Origin: Hoylesella marshii DSM 16973 = JCM 13450
GTDB taxonomy: Bacteria; Bacteroidota; Bacteroidia; Bacteroidales; Bacteroidaceae
NCBI RefSeq assembly: GCF_000146675.1
Contig: NZ_GL397214.1
Span: 796,788 to 860,787, forward strand
Length of the DNA stretch: 64,000 bases
Reading direction: 5' to 3'
A program made the position numbers and the translations under genes. Shown one piece after another: positions 45,370 to 53,349 of the stretch; within the stretch, counting starts at the first letter, position 1; every line of letters starts with the position of its first letter. The notes beneath the pieces are model-generated. The model saw only the letters and a list, made by a program, of their open reading frames with translations, had not been told where the DNA came from and made no database searches.

Positions 45370-46626
45370 ATGGGCTACGCAGTATTACACATAGACAAGG
45401 CTCGGGGCAACGACTCGGCAATGACCGCCCACATCGAGCGTACATTCGTGCCGAACAACGTCGATGCCACCCGCACGCACTTCAACCGTGAGTTGGTGCA
45501 ATTCCCCGCAGGTGTCACCACCCGCACGGAAGCCATAGAACACCGCATTGCCACGGCAAACATTTATCGAAAGGTGGCAGACAATCAAGTCAAGGCTTTG
45601 CGCTTTATCCTTTCTGGCTCGCACGAGGATATGCTCCGACTTGAAAGCGAGGGGCGTTTGGGAGAGTGGTGCGGCAGCACGATGCAGTGGCTTTACACCA
45701 CCTTTGGTAAGGAAAACGTGGTGGCTGCCACACTGCACGCAGACGAGGAAACACCGCATATCCATGCTACGATAGTACCCATCGTACAAGGAGAAAGACG
45801 AAAAGCCAAGACCGAAGCCGAAAACGGCAAGCGGAAGTACAAGACAAAGAAAGACAAGGTACGGCTCTGTGCCGATGATGTGCTTACCCCGAAGAAATTG
45901 GAGGAGTACCAAACCACATACGCAGAACAGATGAGGCCTTTCGGGTTGGAGAGAGGTATGTACGGCTCGGAAGCCAAGCACCGCTCCAATATGGAGTATT
46001 ACAAGCAGATACTCAAGGAGACGGAACAGAAGCAAGCCAAAGAAACCGAACTTATTGAAAAGGTAAGGGAATTGGAGAAGCAGGCAGGCAAACTTCGGGT
46101 AAAGGGTACGCTCTACTCGCTCTTTGGCAACATGGAACTTGACAAGGCGGAGAAGCGTATCGGAGAGTTGGAAAAGGAGATGGAGCATCAGAAGTTCCTT
46201 TCAGAAAAGGAAAAAACCGAAATCCGTAAGGAGGTAATTCTCCTGCAGGATACCGTTGCAGCTAAAGACAAGACCATAGTTGAACAGCAAAAGGAAATCA
46301 AGACGTATGAGGAGGAGCGAAGTTTCATTCGGCGTTTCTTCCACAGCTTCTACCTCTTGCTTAATATTCGTCTACTGCTCCGCAAGATGGACATCGATGA
46401 CGATACCTTTGTCAGAATGCACCAAAAGCAGGTAGCAGTACGTAGTACGGCTGATGTGTATTCGGGAATGTACAAACGTAACTTCACAGAAGAGAATGCC
46501 GAGCTGCGTATCACTCTTAATGAGAAGCGTCAGCCTGTCCTCACCATCAATGGTCTGTCCGTCTCAGATTGGTGTGAGCAGAAGTGGCAACAACTCATTC
46601 ACCGCAACCGCTCACAACGGCTGTAA
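45370..46626 (+). CDS. MobV-family relaxase
   Basis: A 418-residue relaxase equal in length to the one at 25191-26447 and similar throughout. The active-site motif HADEETPHIHATIVP lies at residues 123-137. A coiled coil covers about 215-315 and the tail ends WCEQKWQQLIHRNRSQRL. It nicks oriT and pilots single-strand transfer with helper conjugation proteins. Its last 16 codons are duplicated at 50739-50787. Confidence 0.9.
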   Translation: MGYAVLHIDKARGNDSAMTAHIERTFVPNNVDATRTHFNRELVQFPAGVTTRTEAIEHRIATANIYRKVADNQVKALRFILSGSHEDMLRLESEGRLGEWCGSTMQWLYTTFGKENVVAATLHADEETPHIHATIVPIVQGERRKAKTEAENGKRKYKTKKDKVRLCADDVLTPKKLEEYQTTYAEQMRPFGLERGMYGSEAKHRSNMEYYKQILKETEQKQAKETELIEKVRELEKQAGKLRVKGTLYSLFGNMELDKAEKRIGELEKEMEHQKFLSEKEKTEIRKEVILLQDTVAAKDKTIVEQQKEIKTYEEERSFIRRFFHSFYLLLNIRLLLRKMDIDDDTFVRMHQKQVAVRSTADVYSGMYKRNFTEENAELRITLNEKRQPVLTINGLSVSDWCEQKWQQLIHRNRSQRL

Positions 46627-46662
46627 TCGCTTTTTCTTTCATCGCCAAAGAAGAAAAATACG

Positions 46663-46724
46663 AAAGGACGCTCACTTTTCCACACAAAATGTTACCTTTG
46701 CAAGTGAAATAGTGAGCGTTCTTT
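46663..46724 (+). promoter_or_regulatory. Inverted repeat enclosing a promoter, downstream of mobV (copy 2)
   Basis: AAAGGACGCTCAC (46663-46675) and GTGAGCGTTCTTT (46712-46724) enclose TACCTTTG at 46693-46700, reading towards the reverse transcriptase genes. It probably starts the transcript of that cassette, with a leader of about 140 bases. Confidence 0.65.
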
Positions 46725-46847
46725 AGTTATCAAACTATTTTGTATCAGTGACTGCGCTTTTCTATAGAAACAAAAACATAACAATTACCTCCAAACTGTA
46801 AGGAGAAGGAATGATTGAATAATAGATAGACAGACAAACTCCAAGGG

Positions 46848-48317
46848 ATGTCCCAATATAGTTTCTCATACAACTACGATTCGCTAAATGATGCGTTCAA
46901 TGCGGTGAATAGGAAGGGAAAGATGCAGAAAAGGTATCTTTCAACTGAATATTTGGCTGCTGCTCAGAAGTATCGTGAGATGAGAAAGGTTCTTAATGAG
47001 CTATTGAGAAAGAAAAAGACAGAGCGTACGGAGGAAGAAACGAGCCAGATTGACAACTTGAAGCAATCGATGAAGAAGAATGCTCAGCAACAGAAAGCCT
47101 TGTTGCAAGAGCATCTTATTAAAGTGTCTTCAAATATTTTATCTAGTAGTTTTCGTTTCAACCTCACACCAGATTCGTCAGCAGATCCAAAGAAACCTGT
47201 TTATTCTATTGGAACTACAGCTGAAGAGTTTTTCGCAATGCAAGTCCTTTGCCGGAATGTGAAAAAGCTGTTTAATATATTCATGTCAAGTCGCAATGAG
47301 ATTCTTTCTCAGCTAAAGATATTGTTGAGAGAGGATAAGAACAGGTACTATATAATCCGAACGGATGTTTGTCACTGCTTCGAGTCAATACCGCATGATA
47401 AGTTGTTTGGGTATTTGGAGGGTAACAATCTGCTTGATGTAAAGAGCAAATCCCTTTTGCGAGGACTCATTCGTAAGGAGTTTGAAGCCAAGAATCTGCG
47501 CCCACTTGTACGGACTCCTCAAACCGGTATTCCACGAGGTTGTGCTATTAGTTCGCTACTCTCTGAATTCTATTTGTCCAAGATAGATGAGGAAATTAGG
47601 CGTACACTGCCAGGAATAGTGTTCATGGCAAGATATGTGGATGATATTATTATCGTGGTACACCCAGATTTAGATGAAGAGCACCAGTGGTCATTGAATG
47701 ATTATGTCAAAGCTCTAACTAATGCGTATATTAAGTATGGTTTGAAAATACACACACCTGCTACAGATGAAGAAAACAAATGCTATACTTATGATTCTCA
47801 AGGTACCGCAAGCCTAAAATTTGATCTTCTAGGATATACCCTACAGTCTATCAAAGGAAATAAGGATAAGCAAGGCATTTTCTCTTTATCTAAGGACAAA
47901 AAGAAAAAGTTATCAAATCGTATATCCAAGACTTTTCTGAAGTTTGACCATTTGCTAAATACCGCATCTTACGATGTTGCGGCTCATTATTTGTTTGATG
48001 CATTACATGTATTAACATGTAATATCAACCTATATAATGCTAAGAGAGGCGTGAAGGTGGGTATATTTTACTCAAACCAATTGTTGGACAATACAAAAAC
48101 ACAAGATTTGGAAAAGCTGGATAATGATCTTCAAAAGAAGTGTGCCCAAATATCATTGAATGGTAAGGCAGGTGTTGATCCGGCTAAAAAGTCACAGATA
48201 GAAGCAACCTTGAAGAAACAGCTTGCTCAAGTATCCTTTGTTAAAGGCTTTTGTGCTCATAAGCGATATAAGATAAAAAAAAGCAGACTGCAAATGATAA
48301 AACAGTCATGGGTATGA
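46848..48317 (+). CDS. drt3a: Reverse transcriptase, DRT type 3 first subunit (Drt3a-like)
   Basis: A 489-residue reverse transcriptase. Motif A is IIRTDVCHCFESIP with the catalytic aspartate near residue 173, motif B is TGIPRGCAISSLLSEF, and motif C is ARYVDDIIIVV with YVDD at 263-266. The first 110 residues are a charged helical domain starting NYDSLNDAFN. It lacks maturase and retron features. Pairing with a second, different RT in an overlapping gene matches the defence system DRT type 3 (UG3 + UG8 families). Likely role: DNA synthesis from an RNA template upon phage infection. The assignment is by gene pairing and motifs and was not tested by search. Confidence 0.75.
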   Translation: MSQYSFSYNYDSLNDAFNAVNRKGKMQKRYLSTEYLAAAQKYREMRKVLNELLRKKKTERTEEETSQIDNLKQSMKKNAQQQKALLQEHLIKVSSNILSSSFRFNLTPDSSADPKKPVYSIGTTAEEFFAMQVLCRNVKKLFNIFMSSRNEILSQLKILLREDKNRYYIIRTDVCHCFESIPHDKLFGYLEGNNLLDVKSKSLLRGLIRKEFEAKNLRPLVRTPQTGIPRGCAISSLLSEFYLSKIDEEIRRTLPGIVFMARYVDDIIIVVHPDLDEEHQWSLNDYVKALTNAYIKYGLKIHTPATDEENKCYTYDSQGTASLKFDLLGYTLQSIKGNKDKQGIFSLSKDKKKKLSNRISKTFLKFDHLLNTASYDVAAHYLFDALHVLTCNINLYNAKRGVKVGIFYSNQLLDNTKTQDLEKLDNDLQKKCAQISLNGKAGVDPAKKSQIEATLKKQLAQVSFVKGFCAHKRYKIKKSRLQMIKQSWV

Positions 48318-50497
48318 GAAACAGAAAGAAGATAAAACTTAGCTATAGCAAAGAGCGAGTCCTCTTTTCTGATGTCTTGCCCTACGAATGTCCTATAATA
48401 TTCTCAAACCGATATTTGTATCGATTTCTTGCCAAATATTCATGGGTTGGTGAAGAACAAAAAGATCATGGTATTAAGTACAATGTTTTAAGTCAATCTA
48501 AACGTTCAAATGAAACTGATGCGAATGTTTTTGCTGCATTGCTATTCGGATCTTATGAAAAACATCAAAAAATCGGGACAATACAACATCGACTTAATGC
48601 TTTATTCTACCCCTATCAATTTAATATCGCTCACAAGAAAAATAAAAACAGAACGTTGTCTATTATACATCCATATAATCAGTGGCAAGTTGTTGAGTTT
48701 TATGATAAGTATAAGTATTCTATGCTCTATCTTTGTAATCAGAGCACATACTCTATTCGCAAGCCACATAAGATAGCACAAAGCATTTATTATAGAGATA
48801 GACTCCATCGAAAGTTGTTAGGGCGTAAGATTGATAATGTTGAATTGTTCCTCAACGAGTATGAAAACCAGAAGACTTACTATAGTTATGAGAAGTATTC
48901 AAATATATACAAGTTCTATGAGGATTACAGATACCAACGAGCAGAAAAGAAATTCAAACATCTTGTGAAGTTCGATTTACAGAGCTGTTTCGACAGTATT
49001 TACACCCACACCATAAGTTGGGCGACTGCAGGAGGTGCGGACAAGGTAAAGGTTTTGCCTGGGTATCATGGTTCATGGGTTGGTGATGCATTTGACAATC
49101 TAATGCAGTCCGTCAATGCTCGTGAAACAAATGGTATTGTAATAGGTCCGGAGTTCTCTCGGATTTTTGCAGAGATTATACTTCAATATATTGACCAAAA
49201 GGTTGAACAGGAACTGTTGGAAGAAAAACTTTACCAGAAATCTAACTATGAGTGTTATCGGTATGTTGATGATTATTTCCTCTTCTATAATGACGAAAAG
49301 GATAGAAATTTCTTCATGGAAGGTCTGACAAAATGGCTTAAAGTATTCAAATTGCAGATTAACCCATCCAAAACAGAAGAGTTTGAAAGACCTTTTATAA
49401 CAAAAATAACATTAGCCAAACTACGAGTAGAAGATTTACTGAACAACATTTTTTCGATTTCACTTTGTGAAGATGCGGAATCGTGTTCGAACGTAGAGAA
49501 AGAAGATGAAACTGAAGGCGAAGATTCGGATAAAGACAGGGAAATATTTGTTATGAAGTTTAATAAATACCTGTCTGCAAATAGCATTAATGCTCAAATA
49601 AAAGCAATAATTAAAGAATGTGAAATTGAATATCGCGATATAGCAAACTATCTGCTTGAGAAAATGGGTCAACGTCTTGACACTTTTCTTAATCGATATG
49701 AAATGGGCTTCAATCAGTATGAGCGTCTGATGATAAAAGAAGATACAGATAAAGGAGATGTAGAAAATCATGCACTACGAGTACAAAGGAAGCTCACAAG
49801 TTATCTTATATCCCTGATAGATGTAGCGTTCTTTGTTTTCAATAGCAACAGACAGGTAAACACAACATTGAAATTGCAGAAGATAATGAATTCCATTGTT
49901 ATCTATGCAAAGCGGCATGGTGATTTCAAAACTAATCCTAAGGTTAGATTCCAAACAATAAGCAAGGACATTATCTTTAAGAAGATTCAAGATGAAATAG
50001 CCTTGGTACTAGCTACAACGGATTCACATCGAAATACCTTGCATGAAAGTCTCTATCTGTTAATATTAGCCAAAGAGTTAGGTTCTGCATATCTGTTCGC
50101 ACCTGAAGTTATTAAATCGTTTATTGATAAAAGTGACTTGCAGTATAACCTATTCGCATGCATTATATTGATGTATTACTATGCTAACCACAAGTGTTAT
50201 AATGAGCAAAAGACAGTATTGAAAGATAAGATTTTGAAAAAGTATCGACTTGTTACGGAGTCGGAGCGTAAACGCAATTCAGAACTCACGATTCTCACGG
50301 CGGATATGATGACATGTCCCTTTGTGGATGATGCATATAAGCAAAAGCTCCTTACATTGATGGGCATTACTGAGATGAATGATCAACGAAAGATATTGCG
50401 CTTTGCTAAAAAGCAAAAGTACATTTTCACTCGCTGGACAATGTTTAATTTGAATAAAGAATTACAGGCAAAGATTTCACAGGAAGTATATTCGTAG
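48308..50497 (+). CDS. drt3b: Reverse transcriptase, DRT type 3 second subunit (Drt3b-like)
   Basis: A 729-residue protein overlapping the previous gene by 10 bases. Motif A is LVKFDLQSCFDSIY (aspartate near 223), motif B GIVIGPEFSRIFAEIILQY, motif C CYRYVDDYFLFYND with YVDD at 319-322. The N-terminus has VLFSDVLPYECPIIFSN, a motif I associate with Drt3b. The C-terminal half after the palm (from about 380) is helical with an acidic insert (DETEGEDSDKDRE) and no known domain. The two RTs are only distantly related to each other, so they are functional partners and not duplicates. An in-frame ATG at 48314 is an alternative start. Confidence 0.75.
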   Translation: MGMRNRKKIKLSYSKERVLFSDVLPYECPIIFSNRYLYRFLAKYSWVGEEQKDHGIKYNVLSQSKRSNETDANVFAALLFGSYEKHQKIGTIQHRLNALFYPYQFNIAHKKNKNRTLSIIHPYNQWQVVEFYDKYKYSMLYLCNQSTYSIRKPHKIAQSIYYRDRLHRKLLGRKIDNVELFLNEYENQKTYYSYEKYSNIYKFYEDYRYQRAEKKFKHLVKFDLQSCFDSIYTHTISWATAGGADKVKVLPGYHGSWVGDAFDNLMQSVNARETNGIVIGPEFSRIFAEIILQYIDQKVEQELLEEKLYQKSNYECYRYVDDYFLFYNDEKDRNFFMEGLTKWLKVFKLQINPSKTEEFERPFITKITLAKLRVEDLLNNIFSISLCEDAESCSNVEKEDETEGEDSDKDREIFVMKFNKYLSANSINAQIKAIIKECEIEYRDIANYLLEKMGQRLDTFLNRYEMGFNQYERLMIKEDTDKGDVENHALRVQRKLTSYLISLIDVAFFVFNSNRQVNTTLKLQKIMNSIVIYAKRHGDFKTNPKVRFQTISKDIIFKKIQDEIALVLATTDSHRNTLHESLYLLILAKELGSAYLFAPEVIKSFIDKSDLQYNLFACIILMYYYANHKCYNEQKTVLKDKILKKYRLVTESERKRNSELTILTADMMTCPFVDDAYKQKLLTLMGITEMNDQRKILRFAKKQKYIFTRWTMFNLNKELQAKISQEVYS

Positions 50498-50738
50498 CTT
50501 CTGTAACAGCTGTTGGTCCAACCACTCTTTCACACACATAACCTTCAAGCTAGCTGAAACGACGCAGGAAGTTACGTTTTCCAAAATGGTTGGTTAGGAT
50601 TGTACCGAATGTGAAATCTTTCCTTTTTATGGCGTGTCCATCGTATTCATTGTTTAAAGCTCACGCACAAAGAATAACACCCGACAATGAATGAAGAATG
50701 GATACCTTATTTCTAATTCATATTTCCGATTAATGTAA
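50498..50738 (+). ncRNA. Candidate template RNA of the two-RT system
   Basis: A 241-base gap without open frames right after drt3b and before the MobV remnant, so it travels with the RT genes. It has an ACACACA tract at 50532-50538, enclosed by CCAACCA (50518-50524) and TGGTTGG (50587-50593), an exact 7-bp stem. The AACAGCTGTT palindrome precedes it. A template for alternating GT DNA would look like this. The RNA boundaries are unknown; the leader at 46725-46847 is the other possible location. Confidence 0.4.
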
Positions 50739-50787
50739 GCAGAAGTGGCAACAACTCATTCACCGCAACCACTCACAACGGCTGTAA
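50739..50787 (+). pseudogene. Remnant of the MobV 3' end
   Basis: Encodes QKWQQLIHRNHSQRL and a stop, matching the last codons of mobV at 46626 with one substitution (R to H). Similarity continues downstream through the inverted repeat. Nothing of the rest of mobV precedes it. Confidence 0.85.
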
Positions 50788-50823
50788 TCGCTTTTTCTTT
50801 CATCAACAAAGAAGAAAAACGCG

Positions 50824-50885
50824 AAAGAACGCTCATTTTTCCACGCAAAGTATTATCTTTGCAACTGAAGTAGCGAGCGTTCTTT
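50824..50885 (+). promoter_or_regulatory. Inverted repeat enclosing a promoter (copy 3)
   Basis: AAAGAACGCTCA (50824-50835) and GCGAGCGTTCTTT (50873-50885) enclose TATCTTTG at 50854-50861. The following sequence to about 50935 matches the outer flank of copy 1, so this is the original end of element 2. Confidence 0.65.
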
Positions 50886-51039
50886 GGTTATACAAAACAA
50901 TGAACTTTCAAGTGCACCGCTCATTTCTAAATCGTTACCTATAAAACCTGCATTTAATCGCAGAGCATTGTGCTTTAAGAACTTAGCCCGAAATCATATT
51001 TTTATCTTCGGACAGCCCCGCAAAAGGTAAACAGAAGAC

Positions 51040-51330
51040 GTGGAAGAAGCTTCTGTATATGATGGATTCAACTACGATTACCTTTTTGATAACATCCTCA
51101 AGGGCGTAGGCAGACATCCGAAGCGTGGTAAGAAGAAAGGCGGTATGAAGGTTCATACGGTGATGAAGTATCATGTTGGCGTTCCCATGGTCGTACAGCT
51201 CACCTCTGCTGCTACGCATGATCACACTATCTACTTAAAGAAGTGCATCTTCCTAAGGATGAAACCCTTACAATGGACAGAGCATACGTTGATTATTATA
51301 CTGTCCCCTATAAACCTTTTCCGTATATAA
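51040..51330 (+). pseudogene. IS4-type transposase fragment
   Basis: An internal piece of a DDE transposase (KGVGRHPKRGKKKGGMKVHT; VPMVVQLTSAATHDHT). After that the frame shifts, and DETLTMDRAYVDYYTV reads in another frame, with the second catalytic aspartate in MDRAY. Sequence from about 51308 is unrelated to the transposase and resembles 35640-35690. Both ends are missing. Confidence 0.7.
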
Positions 51331-51843
51331 GAGTTAGGGACTGAAATTCAAACGAGGTTTTTTCTGTCATCTTCCATGGACGATGGCAGTTTTTTGGTTA
51401 TTTTCTGCCATCTGCCGTGGACGATGACAGTTTTTACTCATTGGCAATCGATTTTCATCCCGTGCATGGAAATTCGCAGAACGATGAACTCATCATCATG
51501 GCAGAAAAAGCAAATGTACCACAAAAAAAACTTGATTTTATTTCATTAGGGGGGCTTGGATTTCAAAAAAGAATGCGGAATTACAATCCCGCAAGGATTT
51601 TTATGCGAATTAAGGGCTACCGGACAGCAATAAAAACAAATACAGATGAAAATTAATGCAAGACCAAGGAAAAAAACTAAACTTCTCAACATCAAAACAA
51701 CAGTTTTACAATCGAATTACATAAATTTGCACTTGCTATTGGAATCTGCGAAAAAGATTTTCAGATTGGTTGACTCCCTTACTTCCATTTTCCTTTTTTT
51801 ACCTTTGATTTCTATGGATTCTTATAGATTTTGTGCCTATTTA
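51331..51843. other. Degraded insertion-sequence debris before the TetR gene
   Basis: No supported gene. A 79-residue frame (51417-51656) overlaps a hairpin repeat and has no recognisable domain. GGCTACCGGACAGCAATA at about 51615-51632 is the inverted form of TATTGCTGTCCGGTA seen at the right end of the IS30 remnant (35627-35641), so these are probably terminal repeats of one insertion-sequence family. Confidence 0.4.
51364..51430 (+). repeat. Two 41-bp hairpin/T-tract repeats
   Basis: CTGTCATC...GATGGCAG followed by TTTTTT (51364-51395) and CTGCCATC...GATGACAG followed by TTTTT (51405-51435), 41 bases apart. The middle TTCCATGGAC / TGCCGTGGAC is also similar. Each copy swaps T and C at mirrored places (GTC/GGC against GCC/GAC), keeping the dyad through G-U pairing. 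Confidence 0.8.
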
Positions 51844-51875
51844 TTTGTGTAATTAAGATAAAAGGACTACTTTTG
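51844..51875 (+). promoter_or_regulatory. Promoter of the TetR-fabG genes
   Basis: TTTG at 51844-51847 and TACTTTTG at 51868-51875, 20 bases apart, 50 bases before the TetR start. Confidence 0.75.
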
Positions 51876-51925
51876 CACACGATAATTACCATGTGCAGAT
51901 ACCATAAACGATAGGAAGCAATCAA

Positions 51926-52519
51926 ATGTCAGTATCAAAGACACGGCAGAAATTAGTGGATGTAGCCCGCCAACTCTTTGCCAAGAATGGTGTAGAGAAT
52001 ACCACGATGAATGATATTGCCCTTACATCAGGCAAGGGAAGGCGTACGCTTTACACCTATTTCAGTCGTAAAGAGGATGTCTATTCGGCAGTGATAGAGT
52101 CGGAGCTGGAACGTCTCTCCGATAAACTCGACGAGGTGGCAGCTAAGAAAATGAGCCCGCAAGACAAGATTATCGAGCTAATATACACTCATCTTAGCAT
52201 GATTCGCGAGACAGTTGTCAGGAATGGAAATCTGCGTGCCGAGTTCTTCCGTAATATTTGGATGGTGGAGAAAGTGAGGAAGAATTTTGATGAAGATGAG
52301 ATTGAACTCTTCCGAAAAGTCTATGCCGAGGGCAAAGCAGAGGGCGAGTTCGATATTGACAATGTGGAACTCGTGGCCGACATCACCCATTATTGTATCA
52401 AAGGACTTGAAGTGCCATATATTTATGGGCGTCTCGGACACGGACTCACAGAGGAAGCCAGTCGTCCTTTGGTGGCTAAAGTCGTTTATGGTGCCTTAGG
52501 TAAGAATCTATTTAAATAG
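51926..52519 (+). CDS. TetR/AcrR family regulator
   Basis: A 197-residue repressor. The N-terminal helix-turn-helix is ARQLFAKNGVENTTMNDIAL, then GKGRRTLYTYFSRKEDVY. The C-terminal ligand and dimer domain is variable. It lies 29 bases upstream of fabG in the same direction, so it may control fatty-acid synthesis in response to an acyl-CoA or related signal (inference from context). Confidence 0.88.
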   Translation: MSVSKTRQKLVDVARQLFAKNGVENTTMNDIALTSGKGRRTLYTYFSRKEDVYSAVIESELERLSDKLDEVAAKKMSPQDKIIELIYTHLSMIRETVVRNGNLRAEFFRNIWMVEKVRKNFDEDEIELFRKVYAEGKAEGEFDIDNVELVADITHYCIKGLEVPYIYGRLGHGLTEEASRPLVAKVVYGALGKNLFK

Positions 52520-52548
52520 CCAATAACAAACATTAATTCAATATAGAT

Positions 52549-53298
52549 ATGATGAAACTATTAGAAGGAAAAACAGCTCTTATCACGGGTGCTGCCCGCG
52601 GTATTGGCAAGGCTCTCGCGTTGAAGTTTGCCGCAGAAGGCGCAAATATTGCATTCACCGACCTTGTCATCGATGAAAATGGCAAGGCTACAGAGGCAGA
52701 GATTGCCGCATTGGGTGTAAAAGTAAAAGGCTATGCCAGCAATGCTGCTGACTTCGCACAGAGTGAAGCTGTGGTAAAGCAGGTGAAAGACGACTTCGGT
52801 TCTATCGACATTTTGGTAAATAATGCTGGTATTACGAAAGACGGACTGCTGCTCCGTATGACCGAGCAGCAGTGGGATGCCGTTATCGGAGTAAACCTGA
52901 AGAGTGCTTTCAACTTCATCCATGCCTGTGTACCCGTAATGATGCGTCAGCGTGGTGGCTCTATCATCAACATGGCATCCGTAGTAGGTGTGCATGGTAA
53001 TGCCGGTCAGGCCAACTACGCCGCCTCTAAGGCTGGTATGATAGCCTTAGCTAAGTCGGTAGCACAGGAGATGGGACCTAAGGGCATACGTGCCAACGCC
53101 ATTGCTCCGGGCTTCATCGATACGGCTATGACGCAGGAGTTATCCGAGGAGATACGCAAAGAGTGGACAAACAAAATTCCGTTGCGTCGTGGTGGAACAG
53201 TAGATGACATTGCCAACTGTGCCACTTTCCTTGCTTCCGATATGTCAAGCTACATCAGTGGACAGGTTATTCAGGTAGATGGCGGTATGAACATGTAA
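52549..53298 (+). CDS. fabG: 3-oxoacyl-ACP reductase
   Basis: A 249-residue short-chain dehydrogenase that reduces 3-oxoacyl-ACP with NADPH in fatty-acid elongation. Cofactor motif TGAARGIGKALALKFA near the N-terminus, LVNNAGITKDGLLLRM, catalytic serine in INMASVVGVHGNAG, and YAASKAG with the catalytic Tyr and Lys. NAIAPGFIDTAMTQ and the end GQVIQVDGGMNM are FabG-typical. ATG 52552 could also be the start. Confidence 0.93.
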   Translation: MMKLLEGKTALITGAARGIGKALALKFAAEGANIAFTDLVIDENGKATEAEIAALGVKVKGYASNAADFAQSEAVVKQVKDDFGSIDILVNNAGITKDGLLLRMTEQQWDAVIGVNLKSAFNFIHACVPVMMRQRGGSIINMASVVGVHGNAGQANYAASKAGMIALAKSVAQEMGPKGIRANAIAPGFIDTAMTQELSEEIRKEWTNKIPLRRGGTVDDIANCATFLASDMSSYISGQVIQVDGGMNM

Positions 53299-53349
53299 TC
53301 TATGCGGAATGTGGAATAATAACAGAGAAATTCCACATTCCACCATTTT

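Larger units (their letters stand above)
35800..50960. mobile_element. Mobilizable element 2 (integrated, with extra cargo)
   Basis: Related to element 1 but in opposite orientation: two integrases at the left, a cargo operon, two HTH genes, vapE (broken), Toprim, oriT-like site and MobV. After MobV follows a two-gene reverse transcriptase cassette and then a second copy of the MobV 3' end with the conserved end sequence (CCGCTCATTTCTAAATCGTT near 50920, also present at about 25005-25025 inverted). Borders are approximate; no clear direct repeat was found. Confidence 0.6.

Noticed and set aside
46848..50497. Retron or group II intron
   Set aside because: No msr/msd-type inverted ends, no maturase or endonuclease domain, and two different RTs in an overlapping pair.
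51417..51656. A 79-residue protein gene
   Set aside because: Starts inside a hairpin repeat and lies in insertion-sequence debris; no domain.
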